From Alphaproteobacteria bacterium (GTDB lineage Bacteria; Pseudomonadota; Alphaproteobacteria; Micavibrionales; Micavibrionaceae): 64,000 nt of DNA. Shown one piece after another: positions 43,522-51,554 of this stretch. Each line of letters begins with the position of its first letter. The first letter of the stretch is position 1. The translations under genes and the position numbers were made by a program. The stretch lies in NCBI GenBank assembly GCA_009929775.1, contig RZZS01000002.1:1-64000 (forward strand), written 5' to 3'. Under the pieces are notes generated by a model, which had not been told where the DNA came from, did not search any database, and saw only the letters and a program-made list of their open reading frames with translations.

Positions 43522-44229
43522 CTACCGCGCGATCAACACATGAAAGTAGTGGTACGTATTGGCCGGGGGCGTGGTCGTTCCCTCGAAACAGGCGGCGCGC
43601 GCGCCGCGGACGGAGGCCGGGAGGTCGAGGGTTTCGACGGGCGTGGGGTTTCCGTAGGCTCCGGTGAAGATATTCGCGTAGCTCTTGATTGTGTCGGCTT
43701 CCTCGGGAGGCTCGCCTGACGGGTTGGTCACGCCGAGATGGTCGTTGATCGCCTTGCATATTTCCTGTCGGACGTAGGGAAGAAACAGAATGAGATCCGG
43801 CGTGGCGTCGTCGCCGATCTGTTCGGCGGTGTTGTTGCCGGAGACGACCCATACGCCATAGCCCGGGTTGCCTGTCTGCGTCGTATCGAGCCATTCGGCC
43901 GGGGGCGTCTTGTAGATCACCGCGCCGCCGTCGATATGGAAGATTTTGCAGATATCGTCGGTGCAATTCGCGTTGGCATAGCCGCCGGCGAAGTCGTTCT
44001 CGAAGCTGACGGCCGTATCGGCAAAGCCCCGCAGGCGAATCTGGCCTGTTGCCGCGCCGACGGTGTTGGCGAACTCGATGATTTCGGCGGCGGCAAGTTT
44101 GGAGCGTTCGGAGGTAAGGGCAAGATTGTTGCCCCGGTTGCTTTGCGAGACGGCGAAACCGAGCGCCGCAAACAGGGTTACGCCGATCAGAATGTAGATA
44201 AGGGCGTTTCCGCTTTCAGAGCTTCTCAT
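43522..44229 (-). CDS. Prepilin-like membrane-anchored protein, unknown
   Basis: A 235-residue protein starting MRSSESGNALIYILIGVTLF: a short charged leader, Gly, then a hydrophobic helix (about residues 8-28), as in type IV pilin-like precursors. The Glu usually at position +5 after the cleavage Gly is Tyr. The rest is a periplasmic domain with three cysteines (NCTDDICKIF and ARAACFEG) and a region ICKAINDHLGV. I recognise no named family. No pilus assembly genes are adjacent, so it may be an isolated pseudopilin or simply an anchored periplasmic protein. A hypothetical protein gene lies 7 bp upstream on the same strand. Confidence 0.65.
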   Translation of the reverse strand: MRSSESGNALIYILIGVTLFAALGFAVSQSNRGNNLALTSERSKLAAAEIIEFANTVGAATGQIRLRGFADTAVSFENDFAGGYANANCTDDICKIFHIDGGAVIYKTPPAEWLDTTQTGNPGYGVWVVSGNNTAEQIGDDATPDLILFLPYVRQEICKAINDHLGVTNPSGEPPEEADTIKSYANIFTGAYGNPTPVETLDLPASVRGARAACFEGTTTPPANTYHYFHVLIAR

Positions 44230-44236
44230 CGCCCTA

Positions 44237-44671
44237 CTATACGCCATCGGCGAAATGTTTGAAATCCCCGGCGTGAGCCGCCGGAATATGGACCGGAATG
44301 GTTTCGGCGCCAAGGGCCGCAAGGGTCAGGAACAAGGCCTTTCCGCTGCCGATTTCGACGTTGTCGAGAAGGCCGATGCCGAGGATGGGAATTTCCAGCG
44401 AGCGGCCGTTTTTTATATCCGCTTCGATCGCCTGTCTTTTGAGGCGTTCTCCCTCCGGCAGGTCTTCGGGTGCCCGGATGGAGAGGTCGGGCTGCAGCCA
44501 TTCAAAGCTGAACAACGAGTCCCGCCAGCTTTTCAGGACGGGCTTGACCCGGACGCGGACGGTCACGTAATGGTGCTCGCGTCCCTCGATGACAGGGTTG
44601 TCTATGAATGTAAGGTCCATAGGCGCGGACATGGCACGACTTTCGCTGAAGGGCAATGGACTTGCACCCAT
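44237..44671 (-). CDS. Hypothetical protein, weakly ParB/sulfiredoxin-like end
   Basis: A protein of up to 144 residues with no signal or membrane segment. The C-terminal ILGIGLLDNVEIGSGKALFL then GAETIPVHIP resembles the ParB-like fold's G-H-R and VPV.I ending only loosely; the key GxxR is absent, so function is unknown. The start is uncertain: ATG at 44671 or 44632, neither with a clear ribosome-binding site. It precedes the prepilin-like gene by 7 bp, so the two are probably one transcript. Confidence 0.55.
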   Translation of the reverse strand: MGASPLPFSESRAMSAPMDLTFIDNPVIEGREHHYVTVRVRVKPVLKSWRDSLFSFEWLQPDLSIRAPEDLPEGERLKRQAIEADIKNGRSLEIPILGIGLLDNVEIGSGKALFLTLAALGAETIPVHIPAAHAGDFKHFADGV

Positions 44672-44719
44672 TCAGTTATATTTGTAGAAAGATAAGAAAA
44701 CCTTAAAGTCAGAAGAGCC

Positions 44720-44890
44720 ATGCGAGCGGACGCGCCCGAAAAAATCCTCGTCGACCGGAATGCCGATGAAGTGAGCTGCGATGGCGGTCTGGGACCGCTC
44801 GGACATCCGGTGGTCTTTTATGCGTTCGCCGGGGCCGACACGGTTCGCTGCGGCTATTGCGACCGGATGTTTATTCGGAAGCCGGACTGA
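44720..44890 (+). CDS. Zinc-finger protein of the NDUFS6/zf-CHCC type
   Basis: A 56-residue protein with the pattern VSCDGG, LGHPVVF and VRCGYCDR: Cys20, His29, Cys44 and Cys47 form the CHCC zinc site of NDUFS6-like proteins, which are widespread in alphaproteobacteria and related to the mitochondrial complex I subunit. AGAAGAG lies just upstream of the ATG. It is divergent from the hypothetical gene at 44237-44671, with 48 bp between. The cellular role in bacteria is not well defined. Confidence 0.85.
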   Translation: MRADAPEKILVDRNADEVSCDGGLGPLGHPVVFYAFAGADTVRCGYCDRMFIRKPD

Positions 44891-45168
44891 CGGGTTTCCG
44901 TGGAGAGAACCTCTCTCCAGCAATTTCAAACCGCGCCTTCCGCCCTGTATTCGTGTGAATTGGTGTTCATTCGTGGTTCGAATCGTTCCGGTTTCGAGAG
45001 GACGTTTTATCGGAGAGACGGCCGGGGGCAACTGGGGACACAATAACTTATTGTGTCCCCGGTGGTGCAATGCCGAAAGTCCCCTCACCACTGCGGCTAA
45101 CGCCTTGCTTCCCTGCGAGGCGGATCCTCGTTGCCTTTCCCGGGGAGTAACAACCCCTCTCGCCGACA
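44891..45168. other. Gene-free stretch before hsp20
   Basis: No coding sequence is seen. It contains a GTGAATTGGTGTTCATTCGTGG motif-like patch at about 44957-44978 and the REP-like palindrome at 45034-45060. The downstream end joins the hsp20 promoter. Confidence 0.5.
45034..45060. repeat. Single REP-like palindrome (GGGGACACAATAA family)
   Basis: A perfect palindrome: 13-base arms GGGGACACAATAA around one central C. It belongs to the family at 18590-18651 and 61949-61975. Confidence 0.9.
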
Positions 45169-45198
45169 CTTGAAAACCCGCAATATAGGGCGATATAA
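45169..45198 (+). promoter_or_regulatory. Probable heat-shock (sigma-32) promoter of hsp20
   Basis: CTTGAA at 45169-45174, 16 bases, then CGATATAA at 45191-45198. The -35 matches the alphaproteobacterial RpoH consensus exactly and the -10 partly. It lies 66 bp before the Hsp20 ATG. The leader ends with TTGCT (45245-45249) four bases before AGGAGG, the arrangement seen in ROSE RNA thermometers. Confidence 0.55.
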
Positions 45199-45263
45199 TA
45201 AGGGTGCGGTGCCGCAATCAGGTGGGCCGCAATGACATAGAAACTTGCTCAAAGGAGGAGTTT

Positions 45264-45764
45264 ATGAATACGACCAGATTGTCCCTGTTCGACAGCCCGT
45301 TGTTCCTTGGATTCGACCAGTTCGAAAAGACGTTCGACCGTATGCGAAAGGCTGCGGCTGATGGTTACCCGCCTTACAATATCGAGCAAACCGGCGAGAA
45401 CGGTCTGCGTATTACGCTTGCGGTCGCCGGGTTTTCGATGGACGATCTCGAAATCGAAATCGATAACAACCAGCTTACGATCCGGGGACGCCAGCAGGAA
45501 GACGAGGGCGAGCGGATTTACCTGCATCGCGGCATTGCTGCGCGTCAGTTCCAGCGCTCGTTCGTGCTTGCCGACGGAATCGAGATCCGTGGCGCGGTAC
45601 TCGATAATGGTCTTCTGCACATCGATATGGAACGCGTTCAGCCGGAATCGCGGGCCCGCAAGATTGAGATTTCCGCGCCTGCGGGCGTGGAAAACGGCGG
45701 TTCGCATCCAAAGGCAATCGATGTCGAGGACGCGGGCGAGGCTTCTGAAAGGCGCAGGAAGTAA
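45264..45764 (+). CDS. Small heat-shock protein, Hsp20/IbpA family
   Basis: A 166-residue alpha-crystallin-domain chaperone that holds unfolded proteins. The domain spans about residues 35-135: YNIEQTGENGLRITLAVAGF at the start, QLTIRGRQ in the middle and the C-terminal beta-strand LLHIDMER. The N-terminus (SPLFLGFDQFEKTFDRM) is typical of alphaproteobacterial Hsp20. The ATG follows a strong AGGAGG. The C-terminal tail is unusually long and acidic/basic, without a clear IxI motif, though KIEISAPA is close. It precedes a DUF1150 gene, its usual partner. Confidence 0.93.
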   Translation: MNTTRLSLFDSPLFLGFDQFEKTFDRMRKAAADGYPPYNIEQTGENGLRITLAVAGFSMDDLEIEIDNNQLTIRGRQQEDEGERIYLHRGIAARQFQRSFVLADGIEIRGAVLDNGLLHIDMERVQPESRARKIEISAPAGVENGGSHPKAIDVEDAGEASERRRK

Positions 45765-45811
45765 GCGCTTTTTACCCTTTGTTAAGGCGAAATTAGCCTC
45801 TTCAATGCAAT

Positions 45812-46066
45812 ATGGCTATTATGGGACTTATGATTATGACCGATAATGGAGTTTCCGCTCGCGAAATCCTGAAGAATCTCTCGGCCCGGGATTTCCTGAG
45901 CTTTGGTGTACAACAGATCGCCTACGTTCGTCCGGTTCGCGTGGACGAAAAAACGGCCTGGTCTGTGCACGCGGCTGATGGAACGCCTTTGACGGTGCTC
46001 GACTCGCTCGATATCGCCGAGGCCCTCATCCGTCATAACGAGCTCGAGCCGGTTACCGTTCAGTAG
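45812..46066 (+). CDS. DUF1150 family protein
   Basis: An 84-residue protein with the family core LSARDFLSFGVQQIAYVRPVRVDEKTAWSVHAADGTPL split around short loops. DUF1150 genes regularly follow hsp20 in alphaproteobacteria, so it is probably a heat-shock-coexpressed protein of unknown role. The start may be ATG at 45812 or at 45833. A terminator follows 28 bp after the stop. Confidence 0.85.
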   Translation: MAIMGLMIMTDNGVSAREILKNLSARDFLSFGVQQIAYVRPVRVDEKTAWSVHAADGTPLTVLDSLDIAEALIRHNELEPVTVQ

Positions 46067-46094
46067 GGGTTACCGGACCGGCAGGAACAACAAG

Positions 46095-46122
46095 AAGGGC
46101 AGGCGCGAGACCTGCCCTTTTT
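46095..46122 (+). terminator. Rho-independent terminator after the hsp20-DUF1150 pair
   Basis: A 9-bp stem AAGGGCAGG/CCTGCCCTT with a 7-base loop (CGCGAGA), followed by TTT on the plus strand (five T in all from 46118). It also lies just past the convergent ptsN stop. Confidence 0.85.
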
Positions 46123-46142
46123 CGTTTGATTCCTGACGCATC

Positions 46143-46604
46143 TTACGCCGCATGGTGCAGGATGTCCGGCGAGCTGATTACATCGCGGATTGTATTGTCG
46201 TTTTTTGCGGCTCTCAGGCGGCGACAGACGGAAGCGTCGCGGAAGAGGCGTGTGGCGCGGGAGAGGCGGCGCAGGTGATAGGGGCCATCCTCTTCGGGCG
46301 ACAGAAGGAAATAAACCAGGTCGACCGGCTGGTTGTCTACAGCGTCGAAGTCCACCGGTTCCGGCAGCCGGGCGAAGATCGAGAAGGGTGCTGGAACACC
46401 GGGTAGGCGCAGGTGTGGGATCGCCACGCCGTCGCCGATACCCGAAGGAAGTTCCCGCTCGAATTTAGTCATGAGCGAGAAGATCATGTCCTGGCAGATG
46501 CTGAGGTTGGCGGCAGCCTTCCTGGACAGGAAGCGTAGAACCTGCTTTTTGTTCGCGGCTTTGAGGTCCGGGTAAATCGAATTCACAGGAATGGGGTATG
46601 TCAT
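46143..46604 (-). CDS. ptsN: PTS-Ntr enzyme IIA (EIIA-Ntr)
   Basis: A 153-residue regulatory phosphocarrier of the nitrogen-PTS. The phospho-His is in GIGDGVAIPHLRLPG near residue 64, with the NLSICQDMIFSLMTKFE helix before it. It regulates potassium transport, RpoN-linked and other functions by its phosphorylation state. It lies in the conserved rpoN-hpf-ptsN order, 143 bp after hpf. No HPr, EI-Ntr or HPr-kinase gene is in the window. Confidence 0.92.
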   Translation of the reverse strand: MTYPIPVNSIYPDLKAANKKQVLRFLSRKAAANLSICQDMIFSLMTKFERELPSGIGDGVAIPHLRLPGVPAPFSIFARLPEPVDFDAVDNQPVDLVYFLLSPEEDGPYHLRRLSRATRLFRDASVCRRLRAAKNDNTIRDVISSPDILHHAA

Positions 46605-46747
46605 TGAAAGCCTCGCTTGCTATTCGTAGCGATTAAATACGCGAAATGCTTTCCCGGTTCCATAGTTTTTTTTATAAAAAGTACCAAGCAAGGCCTAAAT
46701 ATGACAGCCTTGCTATAATATAAAGTTCCTGTTTGGAAAAGTCCGGC

Positions 46748-47350
46748 CTAGGCCGTTTCCGCAAGATCGACCCAGCCGACATTGCCGTCGGGGCGGCGGT
46801 AGACGAGATTGAGGCCGCTATGTTTCGCATTACGAAACAGGAGCGCGTTCTCGCCGGCGAGATCCATACGCATGACGGCGTCCGACACGCTCAAGGTCTC
46901 GATATTCTTCGCAGTCTCCGCGATGATGGCCGGATCGTCTCCAAGCGGCACGCCGTCAGAGTCGTTTTCATCGGTCTCCGGCGATGAGGCGAGGAGGAAG
47001 TCGCGGGCCTTGAGAATTTCGGCTTCGGGCGATTGTTCCTGACGCTCGTGGTGATCGCGGAGCTTGCGCTTGTAGCGGCGAAGCTGTTTGGCGATTTTGT
47101 CGGCGGCGACGTCAAAGCTGGCGTAAGGATCGCTGGTTTCATTTTCGGCAACGACCATGATGTTCCGGCCGACGCGTATCGAAATCTGGCAGCGGAACTG
47201 TCCGTGACCGTGTCCCTCTTTCGAGAAGGATACCGTTGCGTCGATGGCGCGGTTGAAGTACTTGCTGTTGATGTCTTCGAGTTTTTCGCCCACATGCGTG
47301 CGCAGCGCGTCGCCGACATCCATCTGTTTGCCTTGTACGGTCAATTGCAT
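46748..47350 (-). CDS. hpf: Ribosome hibernation-promoting factor, long form
   Basis: A 200-residue protein with an N-terminal S30AE domain (about residues 1-100: LTVQGKQMDVGDALRTHVGEKL split, FRCQISIRV, DPYASFDVAADKIAKQLRRYK) and a C-terminal dimerisation domain (about 140-195, MRMDLAGENALLFRN and NLVYRRPDGNVGWVDL). Long HPFs form 100S ribosome dimers in stationary phase. A Lys/Asp/Glu-rich linker joins the parts. It lies between rpoN and ptsN on the same strand, with 429 bp to rpoN because of the small gene at 47586-47783 on the opposite strand. Confidence 0.95.
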   Translation of the reverse strand: MQLTVQGKQMDVGDALRTHVGEKLEDINSKYFNRAIDATVSFSKEGHGHGQFRCQISIRVGRNIMVVAENETSDPYASFDVAADKIAKQLRRYKRKLRDHHERQEQSPEAEILKARDFLLASSPETDENDSDGVPLGDDPAIIAETAKNIETLSVSDAVMRMDLAGENALLFRNAKHSGLNLVYRRPDGNVGWVDLAETA

Positions 47351-47585
47351 GCTATTTCTACCTTGTGTTTTCAGTTCCGAAAGAAGCCGTTAGGTTTTAC
47401 CGCTTCCCTATGGCTCTTGCAAGGGTAATCCGGTCTCCCTTCGGCCCCGGTTGCGGGAACGCCGGGCTTTTGAAAGAGTTTATCCCAAGGCGGAAGATAG
47501 TTGAATTTTCGAACAGTCCTTTCCGCAGGCCTCGAAATTTGCTAAACAATTCTGTTATCCATTTTTCCGCAGACAGGAGATCGCG

Positions 47586-47783
47586 ATGGCCGACCCCGAG
47601 ATGAAGGACACCAAGGACACCGGAGACACCAAGGCGCGCAAGACCAAAGTATCTGCCGAATCCGGCAGCGGCTTTGATGTTGAGAGCGCCAAGGCCTTTA
47701 TGCTCAAGGAAGTGACGATCAACGCGCCGATGTGGGCTCTGGTCCTGATCGGTATTCTTGTGCTGGGTCTGCTGCTCAGTTAG
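47586..47783 (+). CDS. Small membrane-anchored protein (65 aa), unknown
   Basis: The N-terminal 45 residues are very charged (MADPEMKDTKDTGDTKARK, then SGSGFDVESAKAF) and the last 20 form one hydrophobic helix (APMWALVLIGILVLGLLLS), so it is a tail-anchored cytoplasmic-facing protein. ACAGGAGATCGCG precedes the ATG. The stop overlaps the convergent rpoN stop by 4 bp. It lies opposite to, and between, rpoN and hpf. No family is recognised. Confidence 0.6.
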   Translation: MADPEMKDTKDTGDTKARKTKVSAESGSGFDVESAKAFMLKEVTINAPMWALVLIGILVLGLLLS

Positions 47784-49237
47784 TCGGCATTCCGCTTTCG
47801 TTTGCGTCGCTGTACGCTTGAGGGGATGTGCAAGGCCTCGCGATATTTGGCGACAGTCCGCCGGGCGATGTCGATTCCGTCTTTTTGAAGCATTTCCGCG
47901 ATTGTGTCATCCGACAGGATCTTTTGTGGATCCTCAGCATCGACCAGCGATTTGATGCGGGCTTTGACGGCTTCAGAGGAATGGCTTATCCCCCCTTCGC
48001 CGCCGAGCGAGGAGGAAAAGAAGTACTTCAGTTCGAACAGGCCCCGCGGCGTGCCGATATATTTGTTTGTCGTCACGCGGCTGACGGTGCTTTCATGCAT
48101 GTCGATCTTTTCGGCTATGTCGCGCAGCGTCATGGGGCGCAGGAATTCGATACCGTAAAGGAAAAAGCCGTTCTGTTCCTCGACGATTTCGCTGGCCACC
48201 TTCAGGATCGTCTGGGCCCGCTGGTCGAGCGCTCTGGCCAGCCAGTTGGCGTTGGAGAGCTGGTGCTCGATATATTGCCGGTCTTTCCCGTCCCGCGCGC
48301 CCGAGGCGACTTCGGCGTAGTAGCTGTTGTTAACGAGCACTTTGGGCAACGTCTCGCTGTTCAACTCCACCCGCCAGCCGCCTCCGACATGTTTGGGGAG
48401 TGGCTTCATGACGACGTCGGGGATGACCGTCTGAACGACAAAATGGTCGAACTTGCTGGCGGGCTTTGGATTGAGCTCCCGAAGTTCGGAGACCATGTCC
48501 ACAAGATAGGCGTCGTTCACGCCGCACACGTCCGCCAGCTTCTTCATGTCGCGATCGGCCAGAAGATCGAGATGGTCGAGCAACGCATTCATCGGTGCAT
48601 CGAGACGCCCCTGCTCGGCAAGTTGCAGGGCGAGGCATTCCTCAAGGTTGGCAGCGAAGACGCCGGTCGGGTCGAAGCCCTTGAGCGTTCGAAGGAGGTT
48701 GTTCAGCCGTTCTCCGGAACAGAAGAGTCGCTCGCGCAGCTCCTGAGTTGACGAGCGCAGATAGCCGTTTTCGTCCAGCATGTCGATCAGAAGCGTGCCG
48801 AGCATACGGTCGCGCCCATCGTCGAACGCGACATGGAGCTGGTCGAGCAAATGTTCACGCAGGGTCTGCTCGCGGGTGAGCGTGTTCTCAAGGCCCCCGT
48901 CCGGTCCTTCAAAGCTGAGGCTGCCGCCCTTGCCGTACTGCGTGGCGCCAACGTCGAAAGCGACCGTCGCTTCATTGCCGGTCCAGGCCTCGTCGAATTC
49001 GGCGGTCATTTCGTCTTTGTCTTCGCGGGGAGTTGATTCCTTTTCGTCGGAAGCGGGGTCGGAGTCCGGCTGGCGCTCGTCTTTTTCAAGCAGGGGATTT
49101 TGCGCGAGTTCACCCTCGATGTATTCGGCGAGCTCGACATTATTGAGCTGCAGCAACTTGATCGCCTGCTGCAGTTGCGGGGTCATGACGAGATTTTGGG
49201 ACTGGCGGAGGTCGAGCCGCTGGGACAACTTGGTCAT
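47780..49237 (-). CDS. rpoN: RNA polymerase sigma-54 factor
   Basis: A 485-residue sigma factor. Region I (LRQSQNLVMTPQLQQAIKLLQ split, LAEYIEGELAQNPLLE) binds activators, an acidic region II follows, the core-binding and HTH regions include LRDIAEKIDMHESTVSRVTTNKYI, and the RpoN box ARRTVAKYRE lies near the C-terminus. It directs nitrogen, motility and other EBP-controlled promoters. Length and motif order are normal. The usual lptB neighbour upstream is replaced by a REC/GGDEF-like protein. Confidence 0.96.
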   Translation of the reverse strand: MTKLSQRLDLRQSQNLVMTPQLQQAIKLLQLNNVELAEYIEGELAQNPLLEKDERQPDSDPASDEKESTPREDKDEMTAEFDEAWTGNEATVAFDVGATQYGKGGSLSFEGPDGGLENTLTREQTLREHLLDQLHVAFDDGRDRMLGTLLIDMLDENGYLRSSTQELRERLFCSGERLNNLLRTLKGFDPTGVFAANLEECLALQLAEQGRLDAPMNALLDHLDLLADRDMKKLADVCGVNDAYLVDMVSELRELNPKPASKFDHFVVQTVIPDVVMKPLPKHVGGGWRVELNSETLPKVLVNNSYYAEVASGARDGKDRQYIEHQLSNANWLARALDQRAQTILKVASEIVEEQNGFFLYGIEFLRPMTLRDIAEKIDMHESTVSRVTTNKYIGTPRGLFELKYFFSSSLGGEGGISHSSEAVKARIKSLVDAEDPQKILSDDTIAEMLQKDGIDIARRTVAKYREALHIPSSVQRRKRKRNAD

Positions 49238-49288
49238 GAATCGATTCTATCAGAAGAACCGGGAGTTTTCAGCGCCGTTTTTGAGTCC

Positions 49289-50113
49289 CTAGCCGTTGCT
49301 TGCGGGCCCGATCCGGTGACGGACGTGAAGGGCGCCGACCGGCAGGTCCACGAGCTCGACCGCGATTTTTACATCGCTCATGCCCGAGCGAAGAAGATCG
49401 TCGATTTTGGCCAGTGATTCCGCGAAACGGTTTGCGGCTTCGAGCGGTTCGGTTTCGTATTGCGGGCGTTGCAGCAGAAGGGCGTATTCCGACTTGCCGG
49501 TCTGACCGATGATATCGCTCTGGCGGCGCAGACGCACAAGGTTCTGGGATAGTTTGGCGACCGCAAAATCGGCAGCGTACGGTCCGTCGTTCTCAAATAT
49601 GTCTCCGTAATTGGCGACAGAGATGAACAGCAGGAAGGTGCGCTCGCCATAGCGGTCGGCGCGATCCATGGCGGAAAGGAAGAGCTGGTTGAAAGCAGAC
49701 TTGGCGATCACGCCGCCTGCGCTCGGATAGTCCTCGGAGTCGTCGCCGATGCGCGTGACCAGAGAAACAAGGCGCTTTGCATTGTCGACACATTTCTCAA
49801 GGTCTTCGCCGTTGAGCGGCTTGGAAACAACGTCATTCGTTCCGGCGCGAATGGCTTCCTCCTGATTGGCTTCGGTCGCCATCAGGACAATATAGGGGTA
49901 ACGACGGATCGAACGGCGGATGCCGAGGATGATCGGGCGCGGATTTGTGAGCGGCGAGGGATCGATGAAAACGGCATCGAACTCTTCTCGTCCAATGCGC
50001 TCGAGCGCTTCGTTTTTTACGGCTTCCTCGATAATGGTATGGCCCTTGGGGGCAAGCCTTGAGGCAAACATCTGGGTGGAGAGGCGGTCACGATCGACGA
50101 CTAGAATTTTCAT
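49289..50113 (-). CDS. REC protein with degenerate GGDEF-like C-terminus
   Basis: A 274-residue protein. Residues 1-115 are a receiver domain with Asp7, Asp51 in FDAVFIDPSPL and Lys98 in VVSKPLNG. Residues 140-265 resemble a GGDEF domain (RADRYGERTFLLFISVANYG, then IIGQTGKSEYALLLQRP) but the GGDEF signature reads GKSEY, so cyclase activity is not expected. It may be a phosphorylation-dependent adaptor. It lies 51 bp upstream of rpoN on the same strand. Start ATG at 50113. Confidence 0.75.
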   Translation of the reverse strand: MKILVVDRDRLSTQMFASRLAPKGHTIIEEAVKNEALERIGREEFDAVFIDPSPLTNPRPIILGIRRSIRRYPYIVLMATEANQEEAIRAGTNDVVSKPLNGEDLEKCVDNAKRLVSLVTRIGDDSEDYPSAGGVIAKSAFNQLFLSAMDRADRYGERTFLLFISVANYGDIFENDGPYAADFAVAKLSQNLVRLRRQSDIIGQTGKSEYALLLQRPQYETEPLEAANRFAESLAKIDDLLRSGMSDVKIAVELVDLPVGALHVRHRIGPASNG

Positions 50114-50480
50114 GGGGTCCCCGGAAATCGGATTGTCAAACTAGTTAAAACGGTACAACCAATGTTGTACCATCATCGTTAAGATTCGTAAAAAAAGCCA
50201 GCCCCGTAAAGCGGAAAATGCATTTTTAACCGATGAACCCTGTCCTGAAGAGATCGTCTGGCACGGAGACCGTTCTGTGGCGTTGGCCGGGACGGAGGAG
50301 AAAAGAAAGAGAGGGACCAAGGTGCAGCCGCCGTTTAAGGGATTTCGTCGCCGGGCGGTGAACGAGCAGTTTAACGAAAGCAGTCTTCTATTCGAGTCCG
50401 ACGACCACGAACCCGCCATCCGGAAATATCTGAGGGCAAAAGGAGATTTGCGGTAGAACAGTGGCCTGGACAGGTTTGCG
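50114..50480. other. Gap between the REC gene and the TerD gene
   Basis: AT-rich at the 50140-50220 end (likely promoter of the minus-strand REC gene) and GC-richer later. It holds only the weak small reading frame at 50277-50456 on the plus strand. No repeat or RNA gene is recognised. Confidence 0.5.
50277..50456 (+). CDS. Candidate small basic protein (about 59 aa)
   Basis: An open frame starting with GTG at 50277 (a later GTG is at 50322) gives a product ending FNESSLLFESDDHEPAIRKY... with many Lys and Arg. ACGGAG lies just upstream of the first GTG. No ATG exists in the frame and no family is recognised; it may be chance. It converges with the TerD gene. Confidence 0.25.
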   Translation: MALAGTEEKRKRGTKVQPPFKGFRRRAVNEQFNESSLLFESDDHEPAIRKYLRAKGDLR

Positions 50481-51254
50481 CTAACGCGCGGCGGGTACCT
50501 TCTCGCCTTCTTCCCATTCCAGCCCGAACCCGAAGGCCCGGTCCATTTCAGCGTGCCCGGGATAGTATTCGGTGTAGTTGGACAAACGCAAGCCGCCGCG
50601 TACGTTCTCGATGCCGGCCAGCGCGCACAGGGCAAGCTCGGAGCGGCTCGTGCGGAGTGTGACAATCATCGGATTTTCGCCGGGGATGCGCACGTGAATT
50701 TGCGGTCTGAGGGAGGCCCAGTGCGGCGCGCCGTCATAAATATAGACATAAAAAACAACGCGCTTGATCCGGTCCCAGTTCTTCCCGGAGATCGTCATGC
50801 ATTCGTCATCGCCCTCTTCGTCGCCCTCGCGTTCGTCGCCCGAAAGCTGGATGAAGGGCGGCGCGTCGAGCGCGCCGAAGGTTCTGCCGAAAGGCTGCAG
50901 CGCCCCGCGCGTTCCGTCTGCAAGTTCATAAAGACAGCCGAGATCGAGATCGACATTTTGCAGCTTCTTCGTCCGGAGAAGACCGAACAGCGACTCTTTT
51001 TCGACCACCATCTGGTCCCAGGCGAGACCGATCGTGAAATCCGGAAAGCCGCCTTCCGGCCTGTTCACCGAAAGGCCGCACCCGCTTTCGGTCAGAAAAT
51101 CGCACTGGATCGTCGCCGCATCGGGATCCTGATATCCGGCCGCGCCTTTTGAATTGCCATGGCCCGAAAAGCGGGCCCGGCTGCGCGTTGCCTCGGCGAG
51201 GGAGTCGGTGGAATTGCTCTGGCGCACCATTGTTGCGGTCCTTCTTGTGTTCAC
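50481..51254 (-). CDS. TerD/TerA-family calcium-binding-like stress protein
   Basis: A 257-residue protein. After about 45 polar residues comes a TerD-type beta-sandwich: [20 protein letters not shown] split around [25 protein letters not shown] (the acidic metal-binding loop), then [13 protein letters not shown] and [14 protein letters not shown]. The family includes TerA, TerD and TerZ, linked to tellurite and other stress resistance. The rest of a ter operon is not nearby. The start at 51254 is not certain; an ATG at 51230 is also possible. Confidence 0.8.
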   Translation of the reverse strand: MNTRRTATMVRQSNSTDSLAEATRSRARFSGHGNSKGAAGYQDPDAATIQCDFLTESGCGLSVNRPEGGFPDFTIGLAWDQMVVEKESLFGLLRTKKLQNVDLDLGCLYELADGTRGALQPFGRTFGALDAPPFIQLSGDEREGDEEGDDECMTISGKNWDRIKRVVFYVYIYDGAPHWASLRPQIHVRIPGENPMIVTLRTSRSELALCALAGIENVRGGLRLSNYTEYYPGHAEMDRAFGFGLEWEEGEKVPAAR

Positions 51255-51554
51255 GATGCTAGTAATCTAGACCGATTTCGAGCGGAAGGCCAATCCGAAC
51301 CTGATCGTCCAGCAATTCTAAACCGGGCCGATTCTGAGGTTCATTTTCTAACACGAAATCACGAGGGCACGAGGTTCACAAAAAAAGCGCGCCGCCAGGC
51401 GCTTAAATATGTTGAAACGGAACCGGTTCGGACCACCTCTTGTAGCAATTCTGAAATCGAAGGAAAGGGGCGCCGTCACCGCGCCTTTGCATTCGGGGGA
51501 CGCTTCCTTTATAAAGTCCGCTCGTTCCGTTTTTCGCAAGAAGGAAGAGAAGAT
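51255..51554. other. Intergenic region upstream of ettA
   Basis: Three hundred bases with no gene. It contains an ACACGAAATCACGAGGGCACG patch at about 51352-51372, similar to short repeats seen in many genomes, and must include both the ettA promoter and that of the divergent TerD gene. Confidence 0.45.

Noticed and set aside
44924-51331. Similar 22-base patches at about 44924 and 51310 (TCCAGCAATT...AAACCG) as a dispersed repeat
   Set aside because: Three mismatches and no extended similarity; probably chance or too short to call.
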